From a virus: DNA of 64,000 nt. The DNA lies in IMG/VR virus record IMGVR_UViG_3300046660_000364, positions 1 through 64,000 of that record; one strand, written 5' to 3'. Below, piece by piece: positions 17,755 through 27,986 of this stretch (its first letter is position 1; each line of letters begins with the position of its first letter). The notes under the pieces were generated by a model, which worked only from the letters and a program-made list of their open reading frames with translations, was not told where the DNA came from and searched no databases. The translations under genes were made by a program, and so were the position numbers.

Positions 17755-20700
17755 TTATTTCTTGTTGCTGGCGGCCGCGTAGGCAGCGGGGCCGTACTTG
17801 GCGAGGAACTCCGGGGCCAGCGCCGGGTTCGCCTTGAGATCGGCGATCGCCTGCGGGTCGGCCGGCGGGTAGACGCGGTCGGCCGGGTGCTCCAGCCACT
17901 CGTTGGTATCGCGCCGGTAGGCGCGCTGCGGGCGCTGCATGCCGGAGGCGTCGAAGCCGCCGCCGATAGTGACGAGGTTGTGGTCGAATTTCTGCGCCTC
18001 GGCCGCGATCTTGGCCGCCTCGACGCTGCCGCCAGCGGCGATCTGGTGGCCGCGGTTGGCGTACTCGCCCTGCAGCGCGGTCTTGGCCATGTCGGCGCCG
18101 TGCGGGTTCACGGCGAAGCGCTGGGCCTGCTGCGCATTGCGCAGGTACTGCGAGATCACGCCGTCGCCGCCGGCCAGCACGTTCGACGGCACGTAGTTGG
18201 TGCCGTCGAGCAGAAGGCCGTTGTTGTCGACCTGCACGCGCGAGGCCATGGCCGGGTTGGCCTGCACCACCGCCTGGTAGGCCTCGTAGTTGGTGCGCAT
18301 CCTGGCGGGGTCGGCCGCCTTGCCGTCCAGCGTCACGCCACTGGCGTTGTCCAGCGCCACGCGGTTCGTGAGTTCAGGGTGGCGCTCGAGGGTCCCGCGC
18401 AGGTTGTTATAGGCTGCCTGGGTAATGTCCGCCCCGCCGAAGCCTGGCACGACCATGTGGGTGGTGCCGTCCGGGTCGATCACCTGCACCATGCCGGCCA
18501 GCGGGTTGCGCACGTCGCGCGCCGGCCCGGCAGCAACCTGGGCCGGTGCAGACTGGGCGCCGCCACCGCCCATGCGTCCCGTCACCTGGGCGCCGTACTG
18601 CAGGGTATCCGGGGCGTTCGGGTTCCTCGGGTCGCGCACCGCGATGCCCTGGCGCGCCTTTGCCATGCCGCCCGGCCCGCCGTAGTAGCCGGCCGCCGCC
18701 AGCGCCGGGTCGCCACCGGCGGCGTCCCACATCTGCTTGGCGTAGCGGATGCCGGCGCGCATGTTGTGGTCGGTGTTCTTGATGTCCCAGCCGGCGTCGG
18801 CCATGTCCTTGAACGTGCCCGGCCGGACCTGCATCGGGCCGACCGCGCCGCGGTTGCTAGTCGGGGCGTTGGTGCGGCTGGTGTTTTCCTGTCCGTGCAG
18901 CGAGCGTGCGAAGTTGACAAAATTGGGATCGGCGGCGCCCTCGGCCGCCAGTGCCGCCTCGAACTTCGGATTGGCGGGCGCCACGCTGGCGCGGGCGGCG
19001 TCGGCCACCGGGCCGGCATTCTCCTGCTCGCCCTGCAGCTGGGACAGCATCTGCTGGTACTGCTGCTCGATGCCATCGCGCCGTTCCTGGCGGCCCTTGA
19101 AGGCGGTGATGCGCTCGCGGTCGGCGTCGGAGGGGCCATTGAAGCGGCTTTTCGCCTCGTCGTACTGGCGCACCAGGCTGGCGTCGTCGACCTGGGTCGA
19201 GGTATTCGCGGCGCCGTCGACCGAGACCGCGCGGATGATCGGCTTGCCGACCTCGTCCTTGCCGACGGTGACGTTCTTGTACACCTTGCCGTCCTGCTCG
19301 AAGGTGGCGCCGGCGTCCGGGCGGCCGTCGATCACGCTGACGCGGTCGAGCAGCTTGCGGTCGGCTTCGCTCGGCTGGTGGACCGTGATCTGGCCACGGT
19401 CGCGGGTTTCATAGGTGGTGGTGCCGTCCTTGTGGTTGTCGGTCTGGTAGTAGGCGGCGGTCGGGTCCTGCGCTTCCTCGTTGTCGATCGTGCCGAGCGC
19501 CTCGTCGCGCGCGTTGGCGGCCATCGCGCTCATGTTCGGGCGCGCCGGCGCGGCGGCGGTCCTGGCCGGTGCCGCAGCCGGTTTCTCGGCCGGCTTGGCG
19601 GTCTCGGCCGGCTTGGTGGCAGGGGTCGCAGCAGGCGCGGCAGCAGCAGGCGCGGCAGCGGCGGGCGCCGCGGCGGCGGCGGGCTTGGCCGGCGTGCCGG
19701 CGTTGGCGGCCCTGGCCTTCTCCAGTTCAGCGGCCAGCACCGGGTGGCGCACCAGCTGGTCGCCGAAGATTTCCTCCATCGACTTGTCATAGCCGAGCGC
19801 AGCCCGCGAGTGGCCAGGAATGAAGTGGTCGAAGAAGTGCGCGATGCCCGAGCCGGTGTCCATCAGCGCTTCCTTGCCGCCCTTGAGCAGGCTGCGGCCG
19901 GCCATCGACAGATCGCCATGCGCGAGCGCATCCAAGGTGCCGCCTGCGGACGAATCGACACCCGGCCCGCCAGTGACCTGGGAAGCGAGGGTCGGTTCCT
20001 TCAGTTTGTAATCGTTGAAGCTGTTGATGACCTGCGCGCCGGCGGCGGCGACGCCTGCACGGCCGAGCAATACCCGGTTCGTGCCGGCGAACTTGCCGAC
20101 GTTGTAGGCGGTGCGCGCCAGGCGCGAGGCGTTGGCGCCGGCCCCGGCCTCTGCGGCAGGTGCGACGGCACCGGCGGCGCGGCCGGCGGCACCGGCGACA
20201 CCGGCGCCCATGCGCTGCTGGGCGGCGGCATCGGCGATGGTGGCCGCTGGCGGCGGCGTGCCGGCGCCCGCTGGCGCACCTGCTGGCGCGGCGCTGCCCG
20301 CCGGGGTCGGGGGCAGGCCGACGCTCGCGCGCAGCGAACCGACGTCCGGTCGCGCGGTGGCGGGAATGCCGGTCGAGGTCGCGGCGGGCAGCTGGCCAGG
20401 TGGCGCGCCGGGAACCCGGGTCGGCACCGGGCGCCCGCTGGCGTCCCGGATGCCGGCGGCAGGCGGCTGGCCGGCGGCGGCCGGGGCCGCAGCGGGGCTG
20501 ACGGCCGGGGCGGCAGCAGCCGGGGCCGGTGCGCCGGCGCGGCCGCTGGCACCGGCGACACCGGCGCCGACGCGCTGCGCCGCGGCGGCCGGGTTGGCAG
20601 CGGCCGGGGCCGGCGCCACTGCCTGCTGGGCGGCCTGGGCAATGCTGCCGCCACCCATGCGGGCGCGCAAGGCCTGGTCGGCCGCGCTCGGGCCGGCGGC

Positions 20701-21321
20701 CGCGCGGGCGGCCAGTTGCTCGCGCAGCGGCGACGGGGCCGACGGGTTATTCACATTGGCGTTCAGGCGCTGGGCGACCGCCTGGGCGTCGGCCTGGGCC
20801 TGCGGGGCACCGGCGGTGATCTGCTGGCGCAGGTTCGGCCCGGGCGCGGCGGCCGGTGGTGCGCCGGCGTTCAGGCGCGCCTGCACGGCTTTCGCGTCGT
20901 TCTGGGCCTGCAGCGAGTTCTTCACCAGGTCGTCGCGCAGGGACGGGTTGATGTTGCCGGGCTGGACGACGTCGGTCAGGGTCGGCGGCGCCAGGCGCTG
21001 GGCGACGGCGCGGGCCTGCTCCTGCTGCTGCGGGGCGGCCGCGGTGAGCTGCTGGCGCAGCGGCGCTTCGGCCGGGGCGGCGCCGGCCGCCATGCGCTGG
21101 GACACCGCGCGCGCGGCGGCCTGCTGCTGGGGCGCGGCATTGGTGAGCTGCTGACGCAGGTCGGGCGCGGGCGCGGCCTGGCGCGCGGCGACGTCGGCGA
21201 TGCGCTGGCGCACGGCATCGGTGCTGGCCTGTGCCTGCGGCTGGGCGGCGCTGATGCGCTCGCGCAGGTTCGGCTGTTGCGGACGCTCGCTGGCTTCGAT
21301 CAGGTCATCGGGGTTCGGCAT
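17755..21321 (-). CDS. Virion-associated lytic transglycosylase (SLT-like), 1188 aa
   Basis: The first 200 or so residues are Ala/Gln-rich repeats of the type LRQQL...ARAVAQRL, probably helical. The middle is Ala/Pro-rich, followed by charged helical segments. Residues about 800-920 form a soluble-lytic-transglycosylase-like domain: a candidate catalytic Glu in LHGQENTS, the motif GAVGPMQV, and AGIRYAKQMWDAAGGDPALAAAGYYGG. Such enzymes cleave peptidoglycan between MurNAc and GlcNAc and are carried in phage particles to open the wall for DNA entry. Position between the coiled-coil paralogues and the giant polyvalent gene supports an ejection role. The remaining 270 residues are not recognised. 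Confidence 0.85.
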   Translation of the reverse strand: MPNPDDLIEASERPQQPNLRERISAAQPQAQASTDAVRQRIADVAARQAAPAPDLRQQLTNAAPQQQAAARAVSQRMAAGAAPAEAPLRQQLTAAAPQQQEQARAVAQRLAPPTLTDVVQPGNINPSLRDDLVKNSLQAQNDAKAVQARLNAGAPPAAAPGPNLRQQITAGAPQAQADAQAVAQRLNANVNNPSAPSPLREQLAARAAAGPSAADQALRARMGGGSIAQAAQQAVAPAPAAANPAAAAQRVGAGVAGASGRAGAPAPAAAAPAVSPAAAPAAAGQPPAAGIRDASGRPVPTRVPGAPPGQLPAATSTGIPATARPDVGSLRASVGLPPTPAGSAAPAGAPAGAGTPPPAATIADAAAQQRMGAGVAGAAGRAAGAVAPAAEAGAGANASRLARTAYNVGKFAGTNRVLLGRAGVAAAGAQVINSFNDYKLKEPTLASQVTGGPGVDSSAGGTLDALAHGDLSMAGRSLLKGGKEALMDTGSGIAHFFDHFIPGHSRAALGYDKSMEEIFGDQLVRHPVLAAELEKARAANAGTPAKPAAAAAPAAAAPAAAAPAATPATKPAETAKPAEKPAAAPARTAAAPARPNMSAMAANARDEALGTIDNEEAQDPTAAYYQTDNHKDGTTTYETRDRGQITVHQPSEADRKLLDRVSVIDGRPDAGATFEQDGKVYKNVTVGKDEVGKPIIRAVSVDGAANTSTQVDDASLVRQYDEAKSRFNGPSDADRERITAFKGRQERRDGIEQQYQQMLSQLQGEQENAGPVADAARASVAPANPKFEAALAAEGAADPNFVNFARSLHGQENTSRTNAPTSNRGAVGPMQVRPGTFKDMADAGWDIKNTDHNMRAGIRYAKQMWDAAGGDPALAAAGYYGGPGGMAKARQGIAVRDPRNPNAPDTLQYGAQVTGRMGGGGAQSAPAQVAAGPARDVRNPLAGMVQVIDPDGTTHMVVPGFGGADITQAAYNNLRGTLERHPELTNRVALDNASGVTLDGKAADPARMRTNYEAYQAVVQANPAMASRVQVDNNGLLLDGTNYVPSNVLAGGDGVISQYLRNAQQAQRFAVNPHGADMAKTALQGEYANRGHQIAAGGSVEAAKIAAEAQKFDHNLVTIGGGFDASGMQRPQRAYRRDTNEWLEHPADRVYPPADPQAIADLKANPALAPEFLAKYGPAAYAAASNKK

Positions 21322-21336
21322 GGTCGGGTCCTCGGT

Positions 21337-23568
21337 TTATGGTTTGTGGTTGAAGATGTGCTGGTTCGACACTTCAAACCGGGTGGAACTGCCCACCGAC
21401 AGCGAATTGCGCACCTCGGTGCGGCGGTCGTTCGTCATGGTCTGCGAATGGACGTTCGACACGCTGTTGTTAATCGACTCGCTGATGGTCTCGTTGTCGC
21501 TGAAGGTCTTGCTGTCGTTGTACGACGAGGTCCCGCCGGTGGTGTTCGCGAAGGTCGTCGAGTGATTGTTCGAGGCCGTGTTCGCCGTCGAGATACTGTT
21601 GGTGGTCGAGACCACCTTGTTCTGGCTGGTCGAGTCGCTGGTCGAGTCGCTGGTGCTGTGCGAGAACGAGTTCGACACGTGCACCGAACTGATGCGGGCG
21701 GCGGCGATCTGGGCGTCGGCCTGCGCCCCGGCCAGCTGCGCGGCTTGCGCGGCCTGCTGTCCCAGCAGCGTGGCGCGGGTCAGGATGCCGCCGCTGGCGA
21801 TGGCGGCCATCTGGATCGCGTTCTGGGCCTTGATGATGATGCCCTGCATGTCGGCCTGGATGCCGGTGCTTTTGGCGGCGACGTGGGCGCCGCTCGCGTA
21901 CTGCTCGGTCTGCGCCACCAGTCGCTCGCCGCTGGCGGTCAGGCTGGCGGCCTCGGTGCGGGTCTGGGCCGTCGCCTGCACGATCTGGCTCTTGTAGGTC
22001 TCGATCGAGAACTCCTGCTGGCGCACCTGCAGGCTGGCCGCGGCCGCCTTGTCCTGCACCAGCGCGCCGTAGGCCTGGATCTGCGAGGTATACCCGGCCA
22101 CCTCGGCGCCGAACAGGTCGAGCTTGGCGTGCTCGTTCTGCAGCTGCGCCAGGTAGCCCTGCACCGCCAGCGCCGATCCCTTGGCGCGCGCGGCGGCGCC
22201 CTCGACCTGGCTTTTGTACAGCTCGGTGCGGTTCTTGTTGTTGGCCACCGCCAGCGAGACCGCGGAGACGCGCGCCCGGTACACCTCGGCCAGCGCTTTC
22301 ACCCCATCCACCTGGGCCGTGTACTGCTGGGCCAGCTGGACGTTGAGCTGGCCGCGCGCCTTGACCGCTTCCAGTTCGGCCTTGTAGAGGTCGAGGCGGG
22401 ACAGGACGGCGGTCAAACGGGCCTTGAACACCTCGGCCTTGGCGCCGAAGGCCTGGACGTCGGCCTGGTACAGGTTGACGCGGGCGTCGAACAGCTGCAT
22501 CGCGGCCTCGATCCGGTAGCGGGCGGCGTCCAGGGCGCGCTGCTGGACCTGGTTGTACAGGGCGATCAGGTGGCCTTCGAGCTGCATCGCGTTGGCGAAC
22601 GCGAACGCGAAGTTCGACACCTGCATGCGGGCCTGCGCGACCATCAGCTCGCGGCTGGCGTCGCGGTCGTGCTCGATGCCGGCGTTGACGGCGCCCTGCA
22701 GCAGCCGCGCCAGCTCGCCGCCGGGCAGATTAAAGCCGCGCGCGGCGACCTGCGCGCTGGCCTCGTCGAACCCGCGGGCGCCGGCCGCGGCGGCCTCGTC
22801 GACGCTCTTGTCCCAGATGCGCTGCTCGACTTCAAGCGGCAGCGCCGACCAGGCGCCGTTCACCAGGCCGAGCAGGCGGCCGTTGAGGTCGGCCAGCAGG
22901 TCGGACTGGTACTCGATCTCGGCCCAGGTGAATTCCAGCTCGGGCGGCAGGATCGGCGCGGGGGCGTCGTCGGTAAAGGTCGGCACCTCGAAGGTGGGGG
23001 CGTCCGGCAGCGCCAGCGCGACCAGGTCCGGCACCGGCGGCAGCGTGAAGTCCGGTTCGACCGGGGCGCCGACGTCGGCCAGCTCGAGCGGGGCCGGCAC
23101 CGGCAGGTCGAACGGATCGGGCAGCGGCACGTCGATCAGCAGCGGCGGCACCAGGTCGTAGGGCGGCGGCGACACATCGCCCAGATTCAGCGGCGGCGGC
23201 GCCGGCGGCAGCACCGGCGGCGGCGGCAGCTGCACCGACATGTCGCCAGGGGCCGCCGGGCCAGTGCCGGCCTCCAGCGTCACCGGGGGGATGTCGAGGG
23301 TCGGGTGGACGATCGGTGGCAGCGACAGGTCGATCGCCGCCAGCGCCGCGATCGCGGCATGGCCGAGCGTCATCGCCTGGTTGGTCAGGTTGCCGGACGC
23401 CTCGCGCAGGGTGTCGCTGAGTTCGCGGACGGTGGTTTCCTGCGCCGGCGGCGGCGGCGGCGTGAACGGCGGCAGCGGCGGCAGCTGGTCCAGCGGCGAA
23501 GGGATCACCTCGATCGCGGTCGGGGCGTCGGTGGCGGTCGGGTCGACGGGAGTGGTGGTGTCGGTCAT
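21337..23568 (-). CDS. Coiled-coil ejection-type structural protein, paralogue B (743 aa)
   Basis: ATG at 23568 is chosen because GAGG precedes it and it follows the upstream paralogue by 11 bp; the same frame is open much further upstream but there it overlaps that paralogue. The N-terminus (to about 190) is Pro-rich with repeated LPPxP segments. Residues about 210-600 are Ala/Gln/Glu-rich long helices, likely coiled coil. The last 110 or so residues are dominated by Ser, Asn and Thr. It shares order and local sequence with the 785-aa neighbour (both contain ARVNL..ADV.AF..KAEVFKARL). No enzymatic motif. Probably an internal virion or ejection protein that forms a channel with its paralogue; inferred from context only. 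Confidence 0.8.
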   Translation of the reverse strand: MTDTTTPVDPTATDAPTAIEVIPSPLDQLPPLPPFTPPPPPAQETTVRELSDTLREASGNLTNQAMTLGHAAIAALAAIDLSLPPIVHPTLDIPPVTLEAGTGPAAPGDMSVQLPPPPVLPPAPPPLNLGDVSPPPYDLVPPLLIDVPLPDPFDLPVPAPLELADVGAPVEPDFTLPPVPDLVALALPDAPTFEVPTFTDDAPAPILPPELEFTWAEIEYQSDLLADLNGRLLGLVNGAWSALPLEVEQRIWDKSVDEAAAAGARGFDEASAQVAARGFNLPGGELARLLQGAVNAGIEHDRDASRELMVAQARMQVSNFAFAFANAMQLEGHLIALYNQVQQRALDAARYRIEAAMQLFDARVNLYQADVQAFGAKAEVFKARLTAVLSRLDLYKAELEAVKARGQLNVQLAQQYTAQVDGVKALAEVYRARVSAVSLAVANNKNRTELYKSQVEGAAARAKGSALAVQGYLAQLQNEHAKLDLFGAEVAGYTSQIQAYGALVQDKAAAASLQVRQQEFSIETYKSQIVQATAQTRTEAASLTASGERLVAQTEQYASGAHVAAKSTGIQADMQGIIIKAQNAIQMAAIASGGILTRATLLGQQAAQAAQLAGAQADAQIAAARISSVHVSNSFSHSTSDSTSDSTSQNKVVSTTNSISTANTASNNHSTTFANTTGGTSSYNDSKTFSDNETISESINNSVSNVHSQTMTNDRRTEVRNSLSVGSSTRFEVSNQHIFNHKP

Positions 23569-23579
23569 GGGCGTCCTCG

Positions 23580-25937
23580 TCAGTCGCGGTGCGTGGTGCG
23601 GTCGACGCGCTCGAAGGAGCTGGCGAAGCCCCAGTTGTTGTTGGAGCTGGTGGTCGCGGTGTAGTGCAGCGCGGTCGAGTCGTTGTTGTTGGTGCTGTAG
23701 GCGGTGCTGATGGTGTTGCTGTGGCCGTGGTTGAAGTGGCGGCCGGCGACGTTGCTGATGACCTTGTTGAACGTGTTGCCCGAGACAATGCTCTGGCTGT
23801 CGTTGAGGCTGACGCCGGTGCTGGTCGAGTTGATCGAGCTGGTGCTGTTGACGGTACTGCTCGAGGTGTTGATGCTGTTGCTGCTCGAGCGCGAACTGGC
23901 TTTGCTGATCATGGTGTGGATGGTGGTCATCGAGGCCGAGGCGGCGCCGATCTGGCCGGCGATCTGGGCCGCCGAGCGGGCCGCCTGCTCGGTCATGCGG
24001 GTCTGGATCTCGGTCGCCGCCAGGTTCTCGCGGGCCGTCTCGACCCCGATCTGGGCCGCGCCGATCGCCGCCTCGGCAGTGACCTGGGCGACCTTGACCC
24101 CGGCCTCGGCGTTCTCGATCGCCGCGCCCTGGCCGATGACGAAGGCGCGCACCTGCGCGCTGTACAGGCTGGCGGTGGCGCGCAGCTGCTCGATGGCGGC
24201 GTCGGCGCTGGCGCGGTAGCCCTCGGTCTGGGCGCGCAGGTTCTCGATCGGCAGCTCGATGGTTTCCTTGACCGCCAGGTCGATCAGGCTGCTCTTGGCC
24301 CGCACCAGCGCCTCGAAGCCGCCCACGCGCGAACGGTAGGCGCCGACCTGCTTGTCGAACAGCGCCGCCTTCTCGGCCTGGCCGCGCACGCTGGCGGCGT
24401 AGCGCTCGTAGTCGTTCTGCATCGCCGCCACCTGCGCCTCGTAGGCCTGGATGCGCGCGTGGTACTGGTCGGCGCGGGCCTTGTTGGCGTCCGCCATCTG
24501 CTGGGCTGCCTCGACCTGGGTGCGGTAGGTGTCGGCGACCACCCGGACCCCGCCAATGCGGGCCTGGTAGATCGCCAGCATCTGGCCGTTGACCTCGCCG
24601 CGCACGAGTGCCGCCTCGATCTGGGCGCGGTACACGGTGACGCCGGCCAGCGCCTGCTGCAGGCGGGCCTTGAACACCTCGGCCTTCATGGCAAACGCGC
24701 TGACGTCGGCGCGCATCAGGTTGACGCGCGCGTTGAACAGCTGGATCTCGGTGGCGATCACGGCCTTGGCCGCTTCCAGCGCGCGCTGCTGGACCGCGTT
24801 GTGCTTGTCCAGCAGGCGCGCTTCGGCCGAGATCGTGCCCTCGATCGCAAAGCGCAGGTTCTGCTGGGCCAGGTTGGCGCGTTCGACGGCGACCGCGCGC
24901 GCCAGGCTGGCGCTGCGCAGCAGGCCGCCGTGGGTTGCCTGCTGCACCATGCGCGTGAGGGTGCCGTCTGGCATCGCAAACCCGCGCCGGCGCAGCATGC
25001 GCTGGGCCTCGCCGACGGCGCGCCGGGTCAGCAGCTGTTCGCGGGCGGCGCCGCGCTCCCACAGCGCCTGTTCCAGCTGCGGGTCGATGCCGGTTGCGGC
25101 CTCGTCCACCAGCAGCTGGCCGAGGCGCACGTTGATCGTGTTCAGCAGCTGCGAGTTGTACTCGACCTCGTGGTAGACCAGCGCGGCGTCGGGCGCGTCC
25201 GGGCGCGCGCCGAGGCTGGCGTCGAACTGCGGCAGCTCGATCGCCGGCGCGTCCGGGATCGCCAGTTCGAGCAGGGTCGGGGCTGGCGGCAGCACGAAGT
25301 CCGGCGGCGGCGGTGCGCTGACGTCGAGCAGCAGCGGCTCGTCCGGCATGATGACCGTGATCGGGTCGGGCAGCTCGAGGTCGGCGATCGCGGGCGCCAC
25401 CAGGTCGTACACCGGCAGCGGCGGCAGGGTCAGGAAGCTGCCGCCGCCGGCGCCGGTGGGCAGCGGCTCCGGCATCGGCGGGAAGTTGCCGGTGTCCAGC
25501 GCGCTGGACGGCGCCGCGGCCAGCGCCTGCTGCGACAGCGTCACCGACGACGTGGTCTGCTGGCCCATCGGGCTGAAAGCGTGCAACACCATGCCCAGGC
25601 TGCCGAGGGCGTCGAGGGCGGCGCCCTGGGCGTCCTGCGAGGCGGCCAGGAAACCGTCGACGATGCGGGTGGTCTCGGCGCTGTTGTCGGTGGCGGTCCA
25701 GTCGCCCGGGTCGTGCGGTTCGACGCCGACCGGGGTGATGCTGGCGCCGCCGCCGCTGTTGGTCTGGGTCGGCGGCGCCGGCGGGAACGCCGGCATGCCG
25801 GACAGGGAGGTCAGCGCGATCAGGGCTTCGAGCGGCGCCAGCGGCAGCGGCGCCGGCAGCGGCTGCGGCAGCGGCGCCTCCGGCGGGCTGTCGGGGTCGA
25901 GGCTGGTCGGGTCGAAGAGGGTCGGGTCGTACGTCAT
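23580..25937 (-). CDS. Coiled-coil ejection-type structural protein, paralogue A (785 aa)
   Basis: ATG at 25937 with GGAG about 6 nt upstream. Same plan as the next gene: Pro-rich N-terminus to about 240, a long helical Ala/Gln/Arg region containing MRADVSAFAMKAEVFKARL, and a C-terminal tail of roughly 110 residues rich in Ser, Asn and Thr ending near FASSFERVDRTTHRD. The pair arose by tandem duplication followed by strong divergence. No catalytic motif. The operon position next to the transglycosylase suggests a DNA-ejection (internal virion) protein. A tail-length or fibre role is an alternative. Confidence 0.8.
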   Translation of the reverse strand: MTYDPTLFDPTSLDPDSPPEAPLPQPLPAPLPLAPLEALIALTSLSGMPAFPPAPPTQTNSGGGASITPVGVEPHDPGDWTATDNSAETTRIVDGFLAASQDAQGAALDALGSLGMVLHAFSPMGQQTTSSVTLSQQALAAAPSSALDTGNFPPMPEPLPTGAGGGSFLTLPPLPVYDLVAPAIADLELPDPITVIMPDEPLLLDVSAPPPPDFVLPPAPTLLELAIPDAPAIELPQFDASLGARPDAPDAALVYHEVEYNSQLLNTINVRLGQLLVDEAATGIDPQLEQALWERGAAREQLLTRRAVGEAQRMLRRRGFAMPDGTLTRMVQQATHGGLLRSASLARAVAVERANLAQQNLRFAIEGTISAEARLLDKHNAVQQRALEAAKAVIATEIQLFNARVNLMRADVSAFAMKAEVFKARLQQALAGVTVYRAQIEAALVRGEVNGQMLAIYQARIGGVRVVADTYRTQVEAAQQMADANKARADQYHARIQAYEAQVAAMQNDYERYAASVRGQAEKAALFDKQVGAYRSRVGGFEALVRAKSSLIDLAVKETIELPIENLRAQTEGYRASADAAIEQLRATASLYSAQVRAFVIGQGAAIENAEAGVKVAQVTAEAAIGAAQIGVETARENLAATEIQTRMTEQAARSAAQIAGQIGAASASMTTIHTMISKASSRSSSNSINTSSSTVNSTSSINSTSTGVSLNDSQSIVSGNTFNKVISNVAGRHFNHGHSNTISTAYSTNNNDSTALHYTATTSSNNNWGFASSFERVDRTTHRD

Positions 25938-25958
25938 GGGCGCTCCGCGAAAAAAGGG

Positions 25959-27986
25959 TCAGCAGCAGCTGGTGGTTTGCGGCGGGTCGGCGAAATACAC
26001 GCCCTGGCCGTTGTCGAAGAAGAAGGTGCCCTTGACCGCGGTGATCGAGATCCCGACGCTCCTGCGGCAGGCGTCACGCGCCTGCACCCGGTACGGGTAG
26101 TACCAGAACAGTTCCGGCTGGTACGGGCTGGCGTAGGGGTTGCCGAACGAGTCGGTCTGGTCGGTGTAGTCGTAGTCGTCGACGCTGCTGACCAGCGGCA
26201 CCGCTTCGAGCGCCATGCCCATCGCGTCGAGGCACCAGATTTGCGACTTGCTGACGCCCCCCAGCATGTCCTGCAGGCCGCCCTCGCCGCCGGGGTCGCT
26301 GATCTTGACCTGGCCATACACCCCGGCGCTGGCCGCCTCGAACACCCGGAACAGCGCATACGCCATGTACTCGGCATACTCGGTCTGCTCGGGCTGGGAC
26401 GGGCCGTAGACGGTGAAGTAGATGTCGAACGGCAGGCGGTCGTCGCCCGGATTGCCGTAGGTGCCGCCGCCGAGGATCGGGGCCAGGTCGGCCTTGCCCT
26501 GGTCGATCCAGCGCGCGCTGCCGCCGAGCGGGTCGATCGCCAGGTACTGCGGCGCGAAGTTCGGCCCGACCGGGTTCGGCCCGCCGGCGTGGCTGCAGGG
26601 GTCGGGATCGTCGACGCCGTACGGGAGGTAGGCGTACTCGCGGTCGTCGGCGCTGGCCACGGTGGTGCTGAAATTGAGCGTGATGGCCTCGGTGCCGCGG
26701 CCCAGGCGCACCTCGATCTCGATGCTGGTGTTCAGGGTGGTGTCGACCGGCTTCATGTACTGGTCGTAGTCGCTGGTAGCGCTGCGCCGACCCAGCCCGC
26801 TGGGGTCGCCCGCGTACAGCGGGATCTCCTCGCCGGCGCGGGTCGAGCGCAGCTGCGGGGCGTCGTCGAAGATGTGCACGGCGAGCACGTAGTCGCCGGG
26901 CAGCAGGGTGTTGCGCATGCCGAGCTTTTCCAGCGCGCGGCGCGCCGCCAGCACATGCGGGCGGCTTTCGACCGGCTCCTCCTGGTCGTCCTCGTCGGGA
27001 TCGCAGACGTACACGATGTCCCACAGGCGCGGCGCGATCGGGTAGGAGCCGTGGATCTGGCGGTCGCCGTAGTTGCGCACCTGGGCGCCGGTCTGGTCGT
27101 CAGCCAGCGGGTCGTACGGCAGCCAGCGGGTCAGGTCCGGCTGGTTCTGCACCGTGGCCCAGGTGCTGAAACAGCGCAGGCCGTTGGCCGAGGTCTCGAA
27201 TTCGCCCTCGTCGACGTTTTCCGCCACCGAGATATGGTGGGTGCCGGGGATGATGTTCAGCTGCGAACCGCCGCTGGCGTACCAGAGGTCGTAGCTGCTC
27301 TGGACCGCGCCGTGGACGTCGTCGGAAAAGGTCAGCGGGAACGCGGTATCGGCCGTGTAGCTGCCGTCGTCGGACGAGACCAGGTTGATGCCCTTGCCGC
27401 ACCACACGGCGGTCGAGCTGATGATGCCGCGCAGCGGGTGCTCGCCGTCCCACAGCGGGCCGGAATCCGGCTCGACCATGATAGCATTCACGGCGTACCA
27501 GGGCACGTTGGCGTTGGTCGAGCGGATGCCGACCCACAGGTAGTCGCTGCGTTCCTTCTTGCGTTCCTCGTCCTCGTCCTCGACCTCGCGCAGCTTGACC
27601 GGCGGCAGCGGCGGCGGCTCGTCGACAAAGCCTCCCTCGGCGTCGATGTGGCGCCAGGAGAAGTTGGCGGGGGCCTCGGCGTGCGCGCTGTGGACGCCGG
27701 CCGGCGCGTCGGGCAGCGGCAGCGGGGTCTCGATGCGCACCGTGTGGGTGCCGTTGTTGGTGATCGCGGTCAGGCGGGTGCCGTCCTCGAGCATGTGGAC
27801 CTGCTGGTGAAAGCCGCCGTCCTCGCCGTTCCTGATGCGCTCCTCGACGCCGGAGGCGTTCAGCATCCGGCCCAGCAGCCGGCGGCCCTCCAGGCTGTAC
27901 GACATCGCCAGCTCGGGGTCGCCGGCCAGCTGCATCTGCACCAGGCCGCCGAACGGCCGGACGTCATCGGGGTCACGCTTGCTCAT
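25959..27986 (-). CDS. Structural protein of unknown function, 675 aa
   Basis: The start is set at 27986, where the ATG overlaps the TGA of the preceding gene as ATGA; the longer frame begins inside that gene with Arg-rich shadow sequence. The product is acidic with mixed beta-type composition, many Tyr and Trp residues, and ends with a Cys pair (QTTSCC). An acidic Glu/Asp/Lys/Arg patch lies near residue 145. No family recognised. Coupling to the 429-aa protein and position between tail proteins and ejection proteins make a virion component likely. Confidence 0.75.
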   Translation of the reverse strand: MSKRDPDDVRPFGGLVQMQLAGDPELAMSYSLEGRRLLGRMLNASGVEERIRNGEDGGFHQQVHMLEDGTRLTAITNNGTHTVRIETPLPLPDAPAGVHSAHAEAPANFSWRHIDAEGGFVDEPPPLPPVKLREVEDEDEERKKERSDYLWVGIRSTNANVPWYAVNAIMVEPDSGPLWDGEHPLRGIISSTAVWCGKGINLVSSDDGSYTADTAFPLTFSDDVHGAVQSSYDLWYASGGSQLNIIPGTHHISVAENVDEGEFETSANGLRCFSTWATVQNQPDLTRWLPYDPLADDQTGAQVRNYGDRQIHGSYPIAPRLWDIVYVCDPDEDDQEEPVESRPHVLAARRALEKLGMRNTLLPGDYVLAVHIFDDAPQLRSTRAGEEIPLYAGDPSGLGRRSATSDYDQYMKPVDTTLNTSIEIEVRLGRGTEAITLNFSTTVASADDREYAYLPYGVDDPDPCSHAGGPNPVGPNFAPQYLAIDPLGGSARWIDQGKADLAPILGGGTYGNPGDDRLPFDIYFTVYGPSQPEQTEYAEYMAYALFRVFEAASAGVYGQVKISDPGGEGGLQDMLGGVSKSQIWCLDAMGMALEAVPLVSSVDDYDYTDQTDSFGNPYASPYQPELFWYYPYRVQARDACRRSVGISITAVKGTFFFDNGQGVYFADPPQTTSCC

